Shown here in pieces: positions 1-6,743 of a stretch of 11,252 nucleotides of DNA. Each line of letters begins with the position of its first letter. The stretch's first letter is position 1. Position numbers and translations under genes: made by a program. The DNA is from JAMQKA01 sp033722415. Its GTDB lineage: Bacteria > Bacteroidota > Rhodothermia > Balneolales > Balneolaceae. The stretch is taken from contig JAWVZC010000122.1 in NCBI GenBank assembly GCA_033722415.1, positions 1-11,252 of the forward strand. Direction: 5' to 3'. Under the pieces are notes generated by a model. That model was not told the origin of the DNA. It was given only the letters and a program-made list of their open reading frames with translations, and made no database searches.

Positions 1-1
1 G

Positions 2-1024
2 GAGGTTGAAGGCAACATATACAGCCGCTACTCCAATCCCAATACCGATGAATTTATTAGCAAGATGTGTGAGATGGAGGGGGCGGAGAGCGGGATTTCG
101 ACGGCTTCCGGTATGTCGGCGGTGTTTTCCACCCTCGCTTCTCTGCTCGACCAGGGAGATCACCTGCTGGCCTGCCGCTCGCTGTTTGGATCAAGTCATC
201 AGATTCTGAACACGATTTTTCCCCGATGGGGCATTTCGCACTCCTATGCCGACATTGACAAGCCGGAACACTGGGAAAGTCTTATCCGGGAGAATACTCG
301 CGTGTTATTCCTCGAAACCCCCTCCAATCCCGGGCTCGACCTGATCGATCTGGAGTGGGCCTGCCGCCTGGCGGAGGAGCATAACCTGGTTACCGTTGTT
401 GACAACTGCTTTGCCACCCCCTACCTACAGCGGCCCATGGAGTACGGGGCCGATATTGTGGTCCACTCAGCCACAAAGTTTATCGACGGCCAGGGGCGTG
501 CCATCGGGGGCGTGATTGTGGGGAAATCCCGATATATCGATGAAATGCAGAGTTTTACCCGCCATACGGGTCCGGCTCTTTCCCCGTTCAACGCGTGGCT
601 GTTTTCCAAAAGCCTGGAGACACTGCCCGCACGCATGGACCGCCACTGCTCCAATGCCCTGGAACTGGCGCGGTACCTGGAAGATCACAGCAAGGTGGAG
701 TGGGTGAAATACCCGTTTTTACCAAGCCATCCCCAGTATGAACTGGCTAAAAAACAGATGCGCGCGGGGGGCGGCGTGGTGGCATTTCATATCAAGGGGG
801 GTTATGAACAGGCCAAAACGTTCCTGGATAACCTGCAGATGCTGTCGCTCTCAGCCAACCTGGGCGACACGCGTACCATCGCCACCCACCCGGCCTCTAC
901 CACGCACTCAAAGCTGACAGAAGAGGAACGGGCGGCGGTAAACATCACAAACGGTCTAATTCGAATTGCGGTGGGGCTAGAGGAGATCGAGGATATCATC
1001 GCGGATGTAGATCAGGCCCTGTAG
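2..1024 (+). CDS. metZ: O-succinylhomoserine sulfhydrylase-type PLP enzyme, 5' truncated
   Basis: Member of the Cys/Met-metabolism PLP family (MetB/MetC/MetZ). The reading frame is open from base 2, so the gene begins outside the window; about 340 residues are visible where family members have roughly 390-400. The fragment starts with the family motif YSRYSNPNTDEF, followed by the SGMSAVFSTL cofactor-phosphate region, the VVDNCFATP segment that holds the PLP-ring aspartate, and the Schiff-base lysine in HSATKFIDGQGR (codon 476-478). The IDGQGR extension after the lysine is typical of MetZ rather than cystathionine gamma-synthase, which usually has a GHSD-like sequence here. The expected reaction makes homocysteine from O-succinylhomoserine and sulfide, so it would consume the product of the neighbouring sulfite reductase. 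It converges with the sulfur operon; no separate plus-strand terminator is visible. A cystathionine gamma-synthase or lyase role cannot be excluded from sequence alone. Confidence 0.85.
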   Translation, partial: EVEGNIYSRYSNPNTDEFISKMCEMEGAESGISTASGMSAVFSTLASLLDQGDHLLACRSLFGSSHQILNTIFPRWGISHSYADIDKPEHWESLIRENTRVLFLETPSNPGLDLIDLEWACRLAEEHNLVTVVDNCFATPYLQRPMEYGADIVVHSATKFIDGQGRAIGGVIVGKSRYIDEMQSFTRHTGPALSPFNAWLFSKSLETLPARMDRHCSNALELARYLEDHSKVEWVKYPFLPSHPQYELAKKQMRAGGGVVAFHIKGGYEQAKTFLDNLQMLSLSANLGDTRTIATHPASTTHSKLTEEERAAVNITNGLIRIAVGLEEIEDIIADVDQAL

Positions 1025-1084
1025 CTCGGTTTCCGAACCATCAAACAGCAGGCAGCGTGATTCTGTTGCAGAACACCGGGGGAC

Positions 1085-1119
1085 AAAAAAAAGCAGCGCG
1101 AGCTGTGTTCCCGCGCTGC
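1085..1119 (-). terminator. Intrinsic terminator of the minus-strand sulfur operon
   Basis: On the minus strand an 8-bp perfect stem (GCAGCGCG / CGCGCTGC, 11-nt loop; plus positions 1112-1119 and 1093-1100) is followed directly by eight U residues. It lies 46 nt beyond the ferredoxin stop codon. Read in the plus direction it has no U-tract right after the stem, so it serves the minus operon best, though the convergent metZ transcript may also end here. Confidence 0.9.
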
Positions 1120-1165
1120 CGTAAAAGAGTTTTGGCATGCTGTAAATTCAACCGGTCTACATACC

Positions 1166-1498
1166 CTACCAGTCCTCGATCATCGATTCGTCCTTCTCTT
1201 TTTCGGCCCAATCGTCGGCATCCGGGAGCGGATCGGTAGTTTCGTTAATCAGGTGGTCCATCCACTCTTCGGAGAGCTTGTCATTGAGTTCAATATAGTG
1301 TTCCCACTCCATGGGGAGTTCGTCATCGGGATAGATCGCCTCCACCGGGCATTCCGGTACACAAGCATCACAGTCGATGCATTCAAACGGATCGATAACC
1401 AAAAAGTTGGGGCCTTCCCGGAACGCATCTACCGGGCATACGGCCGCACAGTTGGTATATTTACAGTTTATGCAGGGTTCTGCTACAATGTAAGCCAT
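1166..1498 (-). CDS. fdxA: 7Fe [3Fe-4S][4Fe-4S] ferredoxin, FdxA type
   Basis: A 110-residue soluble ferredoxin of the Azotobacter FdI/FdxA family, with the family's acidic C-terminal tail (EWMDH..., DPLPDADDW). Cysteines are C9, C12, C17, C21 and C40, C43, C46, C50. By analogy with A. vinelandii FdI, C9, C17 and C50 would hold the [3Fe-4S] cluster and C21, C40, C43 and C46 the [4Fe-4S] cluster. The free cysteine found in FdI after CPVD is alanine here (CPVDAF). It is the last gene of the sulfur operon, 121 nt after the siroheme gene, and precedes the terminator. Its natural job here would be to donate electrons to the siroheme sulfite reductase, because no CysJ-like flavoprotein is present. 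That role is inferred from context; the family has many partners. Confidence 0.9.
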   Translation of the reverse strand: MAYIVAEPCINCKYTNCAAVCPVDAFREGPNFLVIDPFECIDCDACVPECPVEAIYPDDELPMEWEHYIELNDKLSEEWMDHLINETTDPLPDADDWAEKEKDESMIEDW

Positions 1499-1550
1499 GC
1501 TTCAGAAGTAGTTATCGGTTCAAAAAGTTTGTGCTATACCTACCTGTATC

Positions 1551-1565
1551 ATTCCGGACCGGAAT
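1551..1565. promoter_or_regulatory. Perfect palindrome in the fdxA upstream gap
   Basis: ATTCCGGACCGGAAT has 7-bp perfect arms around one central base. It lies in the 121-nt gap between the siroheme gene and fdxA, about 53 nt upstream of the fdxA start. The gap is much longer than the other gaps of the operon, so fdxA may have its own promoter and this may be a dimeric repressor or activator site. A loop of one base makes a simple RNA hairpin unlikely. Function is unproven. Confidence 0.35.
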
Positions 1566-1619
1566 ATCAGGGATCTGGGGAAATCGTTCAACAGTAATCT
1601 GTCAAATTGATGGGTAAAT

Positions 1620-2300
1620 CTAATCTTCTTTTGGCGCATTGTCCAGTGTTAACGCTTCGTCGACCACATCATTCCCAACAATGTTTGCCGTGAGCATATA
1701 CGCCTTGAGCCGCTTGTTCGCCCTGAAGTGATCGATCACTTCGGAATCGATCAATGCGTACCATTTATCCCTGCGGGTTGCAAAGTCGGGATAGTGCCTG
1801 GCCATCGGGCCGCGCAACTGCTGCATGAACTCCAGGAACTCCCCGTACTCCGGGCCGAACTCCCGCTCAAAGCGCTGTCGCAGCCGTACCGCCAGTGCCG
1901 GTGCGGCACCACTGGTGGAGATAGAAAGGGTCAGCGGTCCCCGCCGCACGATCGATCCGAAGGCAAAATTGGCGTGTGGCAGATCGTCCATTACATTGAC
2001 CAGGATATCCCGTTCCACGGCCTCACGGTACACCCGTTCGTTCTGGTCGCCGTCATATTCTGCGACGATGGCCATGAAAGCCCCCTCAAGGTCTCCGTTG
2101 CGATATTCCCGGTTCAGCCATTCGAACCGGTGCTGTTCAGCCAAGACCTTCAACCTTTCGGTAAGATGCGGGCTGATTACCGTCAGTTTGGCGTTGCGTT
2201 CCAGCAGCTGCTCCACCTTTCCCTCCGCCTCCTCATCGCCGCCTATGAGCACAGTTTTGCGCTCATCCAGGCGCCTGAGGTAGATAGGAAACATTTCCAT
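1620..2300 (-). CDS. cysG: Precorrin-2 dehydrogenase / sirohydrochlorin ferrochelatase (Met8/CysG N-terminal type)
   Basis: A 226-residue single-function counterpart of the N-terminal half of CysG (Met8p/SirC family). It oxidises precorrin-2 to sirohydrochlorin with NAD+ and, in many members, inserts iron to make siroheme. Visible are the N-terminal MFPIYLRR, an NAD-binding segment VLIGGDEEAEGKV (about residues 17-29, a divergent form of the usual VVGGGxVAxRK), and the NVMDDLPHANFAFGS motif, where D105 corresponds to the catalytic aspartate of the family. This is followed by RRGPLTLSISTSGAAPALA. The methyltransferase half is encoded separately by cobA in the same operon. The ATG at 2300 lies 2 nt after the cysH stop, which implies translational coupling; an in-frame ATG two codons later is an alternative. 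It supplies the siroheme needed by the sulfite reductase of this operon. Confidence 0.88.
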   Translation of the reverse strand: MEMFPIYLRRLDERKTVLIGGDEEAEGKVEQLLERNAKLTVISPHLTERLKVLAEQHRFEWLNREYRNGDLEGAFMAIVAEYDGDQNERVYREAVERDILVNVMDDLPHANFAFGSIVRRGPLTLSISTSGAAPALAVRLRQRFEREFGPEYGEFLEFMQQLRGPMARHYPDFATRRDKWYALIDSEVIDHFRANKRLKAYMLTANIVGNDVVDEALTLDNAPKED

Positions 2301-2302
2301 GT

Positions 2303-3067
2303 TTACGACCCGGTTTTACGTGATTCGAGATTTTGTGTCGGCAGATGTATCCCGCACTCCGTCTTGTCGGTGCCGTTCCAGCGTCCTGCGCGTTCCTCTG
2401 TATCGTCGTTCCCGACGGGCCGGGTACAGGGAATACACCCGATGCTCGGGTATCCTTCATCATGCAGTGGATTATAGGGCAACCCGCGGGAATGAATATA
2501 CTCCCACACCTCATCCCCGCTCCACCTGGCCAGCGGATTTATTTTGACAACCCGGTTCTCCGGATCCCATTCGACCACCCGCGTTTTTTTGCGGGTTTCG
2601 GACTGGCTGCGGCGAACCCCCGTGACCCACGCTTTCTTGTCGGAAAGGTAGTTGCGAAGGGGGCGCACCTTGCGAAGATAGCAGCAGCGGTTGGGATTGT
2701 GTTTCCACATTTCGTCGCCATAGCGCTCTGCCTGCTCTTTCACGCTGAACTCCGGGCTTACTCTCGTGATTGCAATATCATAGCGTTCCTCGAGCGTATC
2801 CCGCAGTTCGTAAGTTTCTTCGAAGAACAGCTGGGTATCAAGGTAAAAAATCGGTATATCCAGACTGTTGCGGTGCAAACGATCGATCAGGTAGACACCT
2901 GAAGGGCCAAATCCCGTACCCAGCACCATCTCCGATCCAAAGGTTTGGTATCCCCATGCAAGCACCCGGTCGGGACTGGCCTCTTCAAACTGCTGATTGA
3001 GGTTATCCAGCAGTGGTTGTGTCAGATTTTGCTGAACAAATGTGATCGGTTTTGTAATGCTCTGCAT
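2303..3067 (-). CDS. cysH: Adenylyl-sulfate (APS) reductase, Fe-S CysH type
   Basis: CysH family; 254 residues from the ATG at 3067. Reduces adenylyl sulfate to sulfite and AMP. It has the cysteine pattern of [4Fe-4S]-containing APS reductases: C128-C129 in NPNRCCYLRKV and C211/C214 in IGCIPCTRP, plus the C-terminal catalytic cysteine C238 in TECGIHL. PAPS-specific enzymes such as E. coli CysH lack the Fe-S cysteines, so APS is the likely substrate. The nucleotide loop is GTGFGPSG, a form seen in this family in place of SGGKDS. A TTG eight codons upstream (3091) would overlap cobA; I prefer the ATG, which leaves a 13-nt gap. Reductant is usually thioredoxin. No ATP sulfurylase gene lies in the window, so APS must be made by genes elsewhere. 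Confidence 0.92.
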   Translation of the reverse strand: MQSITKPITFVQQNLTQPLLDNLNQQFEEASPDRVLAWGYQTFGSEMVLGTGFGPSGVYLIDRLHRNSLDIPIFYLDTQLFFEETYELRDTLEERYDIAITRVSPEFSVKEQAERYGDEMWKHNPNRCCYLRKVRPLRNYLSDKKAWVTGVRRSQSETRKKTRVVEWDPENRVVKINPLARWSGDEVWEYIHSRGLPYNPLHDEGYPSIGCIPCTRPVGNDDTEERAGRWNGTDKTECGIHLPTQNLESRKTGS

Positions 3068-3080
3068 ATTTTTTTGTTGG

Positions 3081-3899
3081 TTATCCTGCAAAATTTGTCA
3101 GAACATGTTCGGGATAGGGTGTCGCCGGTTTCGACAGTTCCGGTTCAAACCAGTTCAGGTTTCGCTGTTCGGATGCGAGTTCGCCGACAACAATGGTAGC
3201 GGGCGGCTCCATGTGGGTTACTTTTTGCGCAATATCTGCCAGTGTTCCCCTGACCATTTGCTGTGAACGGTATGAGGCCTCCTGTACCACGGCAACCGGA
3301 GTATCCGCCCCGCGCCCCAACCCAATGAGCGTTTCGGCAATTTTCGGAAGGTTGCGCAATCCCATCAGGATAACCAGCGTATCGGCTTGGGCCAGGGGTC
3401 CCCGGTTTTCGAAAACATTACTTATGCTAATCGTATGGCCGGTAACCACCGTAAAAGAGCGTGCGACCTTGCGATGGGTCACGGGAATGCCGGCATACGC
3501 CGGGGCAGCCAGCGCGGAACTGATGCCCGGCACCACCACGTACGAAATACCTTCCGCCTTCAGTGCCAGGCACTCCTCGCCCCCACGCCCGAATACGAAG
3601 GGGTCTCCCCCTTTGAGGCGCGCTACATCTTTACCCTCCCGCGCCTTGGTTACCAAAATATGGTTGATCTGTTCCTGTGATACCGAGGGCTTGCCCGGGC
3701 GCTTGCCGACGTAAATGTGTTCGGAATGCTCGGACGTAACGGAGAGCAGCTCCGGATTGGCCAGGCGATCATACACGATCACATCGGCCGCCCGCAAGAT
3801 ATTGGCCCCCTTTACGGTTATCAGGTCCGGATCGCCGGGTCCGGCACCCACCAGGTACACGGTTCCGTACGATTGGTACTGTTGATTGTGAGAATCCAT
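3081..3899 (-). CDS. cobA: Uroporphyrinogen-III C-methyltransferase (SUMT)
   Basis: Tetrapyrrole methylase; 272 residues from ATG 3899. It uses two SAM to convert uroporphyrinogen III to precorrin-2, the first committed step to siroheme. Signatures in order: the glycine-rich VYLVGAGPGDPDLITVKG near the N-terminus (residues 14-31), the VGKRPGKPSVSQEQIN segment, ARLKGGDPFVFGRGGEE and VPGISSALAAPAYAGIPVTHR, all hallmark SUMT motifs. There is no fused CysG N-domain; that activity is the separate gene two positions downstream. A TTG start at 3914 directly abutting the sir stop is possible, but the ATG at 3899 has a GGA-containing sequence upstream and is preferred. There is a 15-nt gap to sir and a 13-nt gap to cysH. 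Confidence 0.93.
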   Translation of the reverse strand: MDSHNQQYQSYGTVYLVGAGPGDPDLITVKGANILRAADVIVYDRLANPELLSVTSEHSEHIYVGKRPGKPSVSQEQINHILVTKAREGKDVARLKGGDPFVFGRGGEECLALKAEGISYVVVPGISSALAAPAYAGIPVTHRKVARSFTVVTGHTISISNVFENRGPLAQADTLVILMGLRNLPKIAETLIGLGRGADTPVAVVQEASYRSQQMVRGTLADIAQKVTHMEPPATIVVGELASEQRNLNWFEPELSKPATPYPEHVLTNFAG

Positions 3900-3914
3900 A
3901 AGTTGTTGATCCAA

Positions 3915-5597
3915 TTAAGCAGGTATAGTTTCCGTTTCTTCCAGTCCGACCCGGTTCCAAAAATCGCTGAAGCGCTCGCTGGGAGCACGATGTTCCTTGA
4001 AATATTTCAGCAATGGTCGTACTTCATCCACCAGGTTCTCCCTGGCTACCAGGTCTTTATATTTCGTATTGAGTCGTGTTCCGGATGGATCCCCCCCGAT
4101 AAAAATGGTGTATTTATCGAGTGAACGGCCCACAAACCCAATATCGGCCACATATGGACGGGAACAGCCGTTGGGACACCCCGTCATTCGTACGGAAAGC
4201 TTCTCGTCTTGCAGTCTGAGTTCATGCAGCACCCTGTCAAGATCCCGGATGACCTCCGGCAGTGCACGTTCCGACTCGGTTATCGCCAGCCCGCAGGTTG
4301 GCAGTGCGGGGCAGGCCATGGAATATTTGATAACATTCGATATTTCATCATCCAGCAATACCCCGTGCTGGTGAAGCAGTTCGGTAATAGCCTGTTTGTC
4401 CTGTTCATCGATATCGGTGAGCAGGACATTATGATTCGGTGTAAGTCGGACGCCGGGTCGATACTGCTCTGCCACGTTTCGAAGAGCCGTTTTAAGCTGC
4501 AGGTCCCCTTCATCTTTTATTCGCCCGTTCTCAACTGAAACTCCGAGAAACCAGTTGCCGTCCGACTGCTGTTTCCACCCGAGGTAGAGGTCAAGATCGA
4601 ATTCGGGGAGCTCGCGGTAGGGCTCCAGTTCAAATCCGATGCGATCGACCAGTTCCCGTTCAAATTTTTCCAGGCCCCAGTCGTGGATCAGGTACTTCAT
4701 GCGGGCCTGCTTGCGATTTTTGCGATTTCCGTGGTCACGCTGTATCCCGATGATTCCCTTGATCACCTCGAGTATCTTATCGGTGGGGGCATAGCCGAGC
4801 TCGTCGCCGAGGCGGGGAAACGTCTCCGGCTTGCGGTGATGCATGCCCATGCCGCCGCCGACCACCACGTTGAACCCTTCAATCCGGTTGTCATCATCAA
4901 AAAGGGCCACCAGCCCGATATCCTGGGTGTACAGGTCGACGCTGTTGTCGCGGGGCAGGGCGATCCCGATTTTGAATTTCCGGGGCAGGTAACTGTGCCC
5001 GTAAAGGGGCTCATTGTCGGTAACTTCCTCCTTGCCCGAGTATACCTTGTCACCGTTCAGCCACACTTCGTGATAGGCCTTACTGGCCGGAAGCAGTATG
5101 TCTGAAAGCTCATCGGCAAATGCCTGAACCCGGGCCTGCCGGCCGTCGATATCCGGGGCCGGGGTGGCCATTACGTTTCGGACGATGTCACCACAGGCAC
5201 CGAGTGTAGTGATGAGAGCACTGTTTATCTCCTGCAGTGTTTTCTTGAGCTCCTGTTTGATAACACCGTGTAGCTGAAATGCCTGTCGGGTGGTTACCCG
5301 AAGCGTACCGTCGGCATATTCATCGGCAATTTCATCGATGGCGAGGTACTGCTCGGCGGTCATCTTGCCCCCCGGCAGCCGTCCCCGGATCATAAAAATG
5401 TAATGGCGGTCGCGTCCTTCCCGGAGATCGCGGTCATCCTGCTGGTAGGTGCCGTGAAACTTCAGCACCTGGATTGCCTTCTTGCCGAAGTGGGAAGAAT
5501 CGTTTCCCACTTCTTCGGCAAGAGGCGCCCGCAGGTAATCGCTGTTCTCCTTTATGACCTCGATTTTACTTTTCGTGTTCTTTCTTCGTGAACCCAT
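3915..5597 (-). CDS. sir: Siroheme/[4Fe-4S] sulfite reductase, probably ferredoxin-dependent
   Basis: A 560-residue nitrite/sulfite reductase hemoprotein that reduces sulfite to sulfide with six electrons. The C-terminal half shows the [4Fe-4S]-siroheme motif: C429-x5-C435 (MACPALPTCGLA) and C474-x3-C478 (MTGCPNGCSRP), with C478 the expected bridging siroheme ligand. Length and spacing match the CysI/plant SiR fold with its internal repeat; an N-terminal VLKFHGTYQQDDRD and the LRVTTRQAFQLHG segment are conserved. The CPNGCSRPYVADIG version resembles ferredoxin-type enzymes (CARPYMAELG) more than NADPH-type CysI (CGRAMLAEVG). With a ferredoxin and no CysJ in the operon, ferredoxin dependence is inferred. 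An assimilatory nitrite reductase is less likely given cysH and siroheme genes as neighbours. The ATG at 5597 has no clear Shine-Dalgarno sequence. Confidence 0.93.
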   Translation of the reverse strand: MGSRRKNTKSKIEVIKENSDYLRAPLAEEVGNDSSHFGKKAIQVLKFHGTYQQDDRDLREGRDRHYIFMIRGRLPGGKMTAEQYLAIDEIADEYADGTLRVTTRQAFQLHGVIKQELKKTLQEINSALITTLGACGDIVRNVMATPAPDIDGRQARVQAFADELSDILLPASKAYHEVWLNGDKVYSGKEEVTDNEPLYGHSYLPRKFKIGIALPRDNSVDLYTQDIGLVALFDDDNRIEGFNVVVGGGMGMHHRKPETFPRLGDELGYAPTDKILEVIKGIIGIQRDHGNRKNRKQARMKYLIHDWGLEKFERELVDRIGFELEPYRELPEFDLDLYLGWKQQSDGNWFLGVSVENGRIKDEGDLQLKTALRNVAEQYRPGVRLTPNHNVLLTDIDEQDKQAITELLHQHGVLLDDEISNVIKYSMACPALPTCGLAITESERALPEVIRDLDRVLHELRLQDEKLSVRMTGCPNGCSRPYVADIGFVGRSLDKYTIFIGGDPSGTRLNTKYKDLVARENLVDEVRPLLKYFKEHRAPSERFSDFWNRVGLEETETIPA

Positions 5598-5632
5598 AAA
5601 GGTGTTGGATTTTTGCGTGTTGCAATTGGTAT

Positions 5633-6478
5633 TTATCGTTCAATGGGTGCGTCAATAAGGTTGCCCCATTCGGTCCACGATCCGTCATAGTTCTTCACAT
5701 TCGGGTACTCGAGCAGTTCATTGAGTACGAACCAGGAATGGGCCGACCGTTCCCCAATTCGGCAATATGCCACGACGTCCTTCTCCGGGGTAATACCCTC
5801 GTTTTCGTAGATCTGCCTGAGCTCTTCCTTGCTCTTGAACGTACCATCATCATTCACCGCTTTTGACCACGGGATATTGGAGGCACCCGGAATGTGACCG
5901 GCCCGCTGTGAGAGCTCATTGAGTCCCGGAGGTGCCAGGATCTTGCCCTTGAATTCATCGGGGGAGCGCACGTCCACCAGCCCAAAGTTATCGGCATGCA
6001 GTTTCTCCTTGATGTCATCCCGGAACGCGCGATACTCTTTTCTGACGCCGGGAATGGTGTAATCGGCTTCTGCGTACTCCGGTACTTCGGTGGTCAGCTC
6101 ACGATCTTCCGCCTCCCATTTCTTGCGGCCGCCGTCGAGAATGCGAACATCCTCGTGGCTGTAATATTTCAGCAGCCAGTAGGCCCAGGCCGCAAACCAG
6201 TTGTTATTGTCACCATACAACACGATGGTGGTGTCGTTATCGATTCCCGATTTTTCCAACAGGGTCTCGAAATCTTCCTTTGAAGCGATAGTTCTGCGAA
6301 GCTGATCCTGCAGTTCCTCTTTCCAGTTCCAGCCTACGGCTCCGGGAATATGGCCCGATTCGTAGGCTTCGGTGTCGACATCTACTTCCACAAACCGGAC
6401 TCCTTCATCCTTGAGATGATCCTCGGCCCAGTCTGTCGTAACTAGTACTTTTTTGTTGGTTATGACGTTTGATGGCAT
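5633..6478 (-). CDS. sseA: Thiosulfate/3-mercaptopyruvate sulfurtransferase (two rhodanese domains)
   Basis: A 281-residue tandem-rhodanese protein that moves sulfane sulfur from thiosulfate or mercaptopyruvate to a thiophilic acceptor. The N-domain (about 10-130) contains SGHIPGAVGWNW but has GDNNNWFAA where an active cysteine would sit, so it is the usual catalytically silent copy. The C-domain has the active loop YCRIGERSAHSWF with C239; CRIGERS is the loop type found in mycobacterial CysA/SseA. I chose the ATG at 6478 because the sequence soon after it (KKVLVTTDWAEDHL) matches normal N-termini; a GTG at 6526 would add 16 residues. First gene of the sulfur operon, directly downstream of a cysteine attenuator, which implies a role in feeding sulfane sulfur into cysteine or Fe-S synthesis. 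Confidence 0.9.
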   Translation of the reverse strand: MPSNVITNKKVLVTTDWAEDHLKDEGVRFVEVDVDTEAYESGHIPGAVGWNWKEELQDQLRRTIASKEDFETLLEKSGIDNDTTIVLYGDNNNWFAAWAYWLLKYYSHEDVRILDGGRKKWEAEDRELTTEVPEYAEADYTIPGVRKEYRAFRDDIKEKLHADNFGLVDVRSPDEFKGKILAPPGLNELSQRAGHIPGASNIPWSKAVNDDGTFKSKEELRQIYENEGITPEKDVVAYCRIGERSAHSWFVLNELLEYPNVKNYDGSWTEWGNLIDAPIER

Positions 6479-6565
6479 GGTATTTACGCTTTGTGTTATT
6501 GGTTTATTGATTGTTGTGCGTTTCACAAAGCCGTTTCCCGGCGCATTTCGGCAGGCATATGATCA

Positions 6566-6603
6566 AACAAAAAAGCCCACCACCTGCGCCAGGTAGTGGG
6601 CTT
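6566..6603 (-). terminator. Attenuator terminator (3:4 hairpin) ahead of the sulfur operon
   Basis: On the minus strand a 14-bp stem with one G-U pair (AAGCCCACTACCTG, loop GCG, CAGGTGGTGGGCTT; plus 6590-6603 and 6573-6586) runs into six U residues, then GUUUG. It lies 20 nt after the leader-peptide stop and 87 nt before the first structural ATG, so it terminates transcription inside the leader unless prevented. Its 5' arm (6591-6599) is also complementary to a sequence inside the leader ORF, which makes it the switchable half of an attenuator. Confidence 0.93.
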
Positions 6604-6730
6604 CAAATTCAGTTTCTATGAACTTATTCAAGCATATTACATCCACTACCTTTTGCGGTATTCATGCAACAACAGATACACATACAGCAGACGCACGCCT
6701 GTGCTGCGGTGGAAAGGTTGCGGATGTAAT
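6591..6730 (-). promoter_or_regulatory. Cysteine attenuator: mutually exclusive RNA pairings 1:2, 2:3, 3:4
   Basis: Segment 1 (6713-6730, ATTACATCCGCAACCTTT) pairs with segment 2 (6636-6653, AAAGGTAGTGGATGTAAT) over 18 positions with one A-A mismatch and one G-U. The core of segment 2, AGGTAGTGG (6643-6651), is also a perfect 9-bp complement of CCACTACCT in the terminator 5' arm (6591-6599). Segment 3 alternatively forms the terminator with segment 4. Cys codons (6666-6695) lie between segments 1 and 2. This is the trp/his-type arrangement: a ribosome held at Cys codons would disrupt 1:2 and leave segment 2 free to form the antiterminator 2:3. Completed translation, or no translation, would allow the terminator. 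The pairings are read directly; the regulatory outcome is inference. Confidence 0.85.
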
Positions 6731-6743
6731 GTTGAGTAATCAT
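6624..6743 (-). CDS. Cysteine-rich leader peptide of the sulfur-reduction operon (39 aa)
   Basis: A 39-codon ORF from ATG 6743 to TAA 6624. Residues 16-27 read A-C-V-C-C-M-C-I-C-C-C-M: seven Cys in ten residues (codons 17-26), with one more Cys at codon 35. The rest is ordinary (MITQHYIRNLSTAAQ at the start, NTAKGSG later). There is no signal peptide or domain. It stops 20 nt before the attenuator terminator, and the antiterminator segment lies within codons 31-36. The peptide itself is probably disposable; its translation would report Cys-tRNA supply. Start uncertainty: ATG 6743 has no good Shine-Dalgarno, whereas an in-frame TTG at 6767 has AAGG six bases upstream and would add eight residues including another Cys (TGC). 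Confidence 0.85.
   Translation of the reverse strand: MITQHYIRNLSTAAQACVCCMCICCCMNTAKGSGCNMLE

Noticed and set aside
1598..1603. TTGACA on the minus strand upstream of fdxA as a sigma-70 -35 box
   Set aside because: No acceptable -10 sequence at normal spacing (TTCCCC occupies that place), so not called as a promoter.
1728..2477. Long open frame (about 249 codons) on the plus strand opposite the siroheme and cysH genes
   Set aside because: No recognisable family, and the opposite strand carries clear conserved proteins with complete motifs; a shadow frame.
4683..5105. Open frame of 140 codons on the plus strand opposite the sulfite reductase
   Set aside because: Lies wholly within sir and has no start context or family signature.
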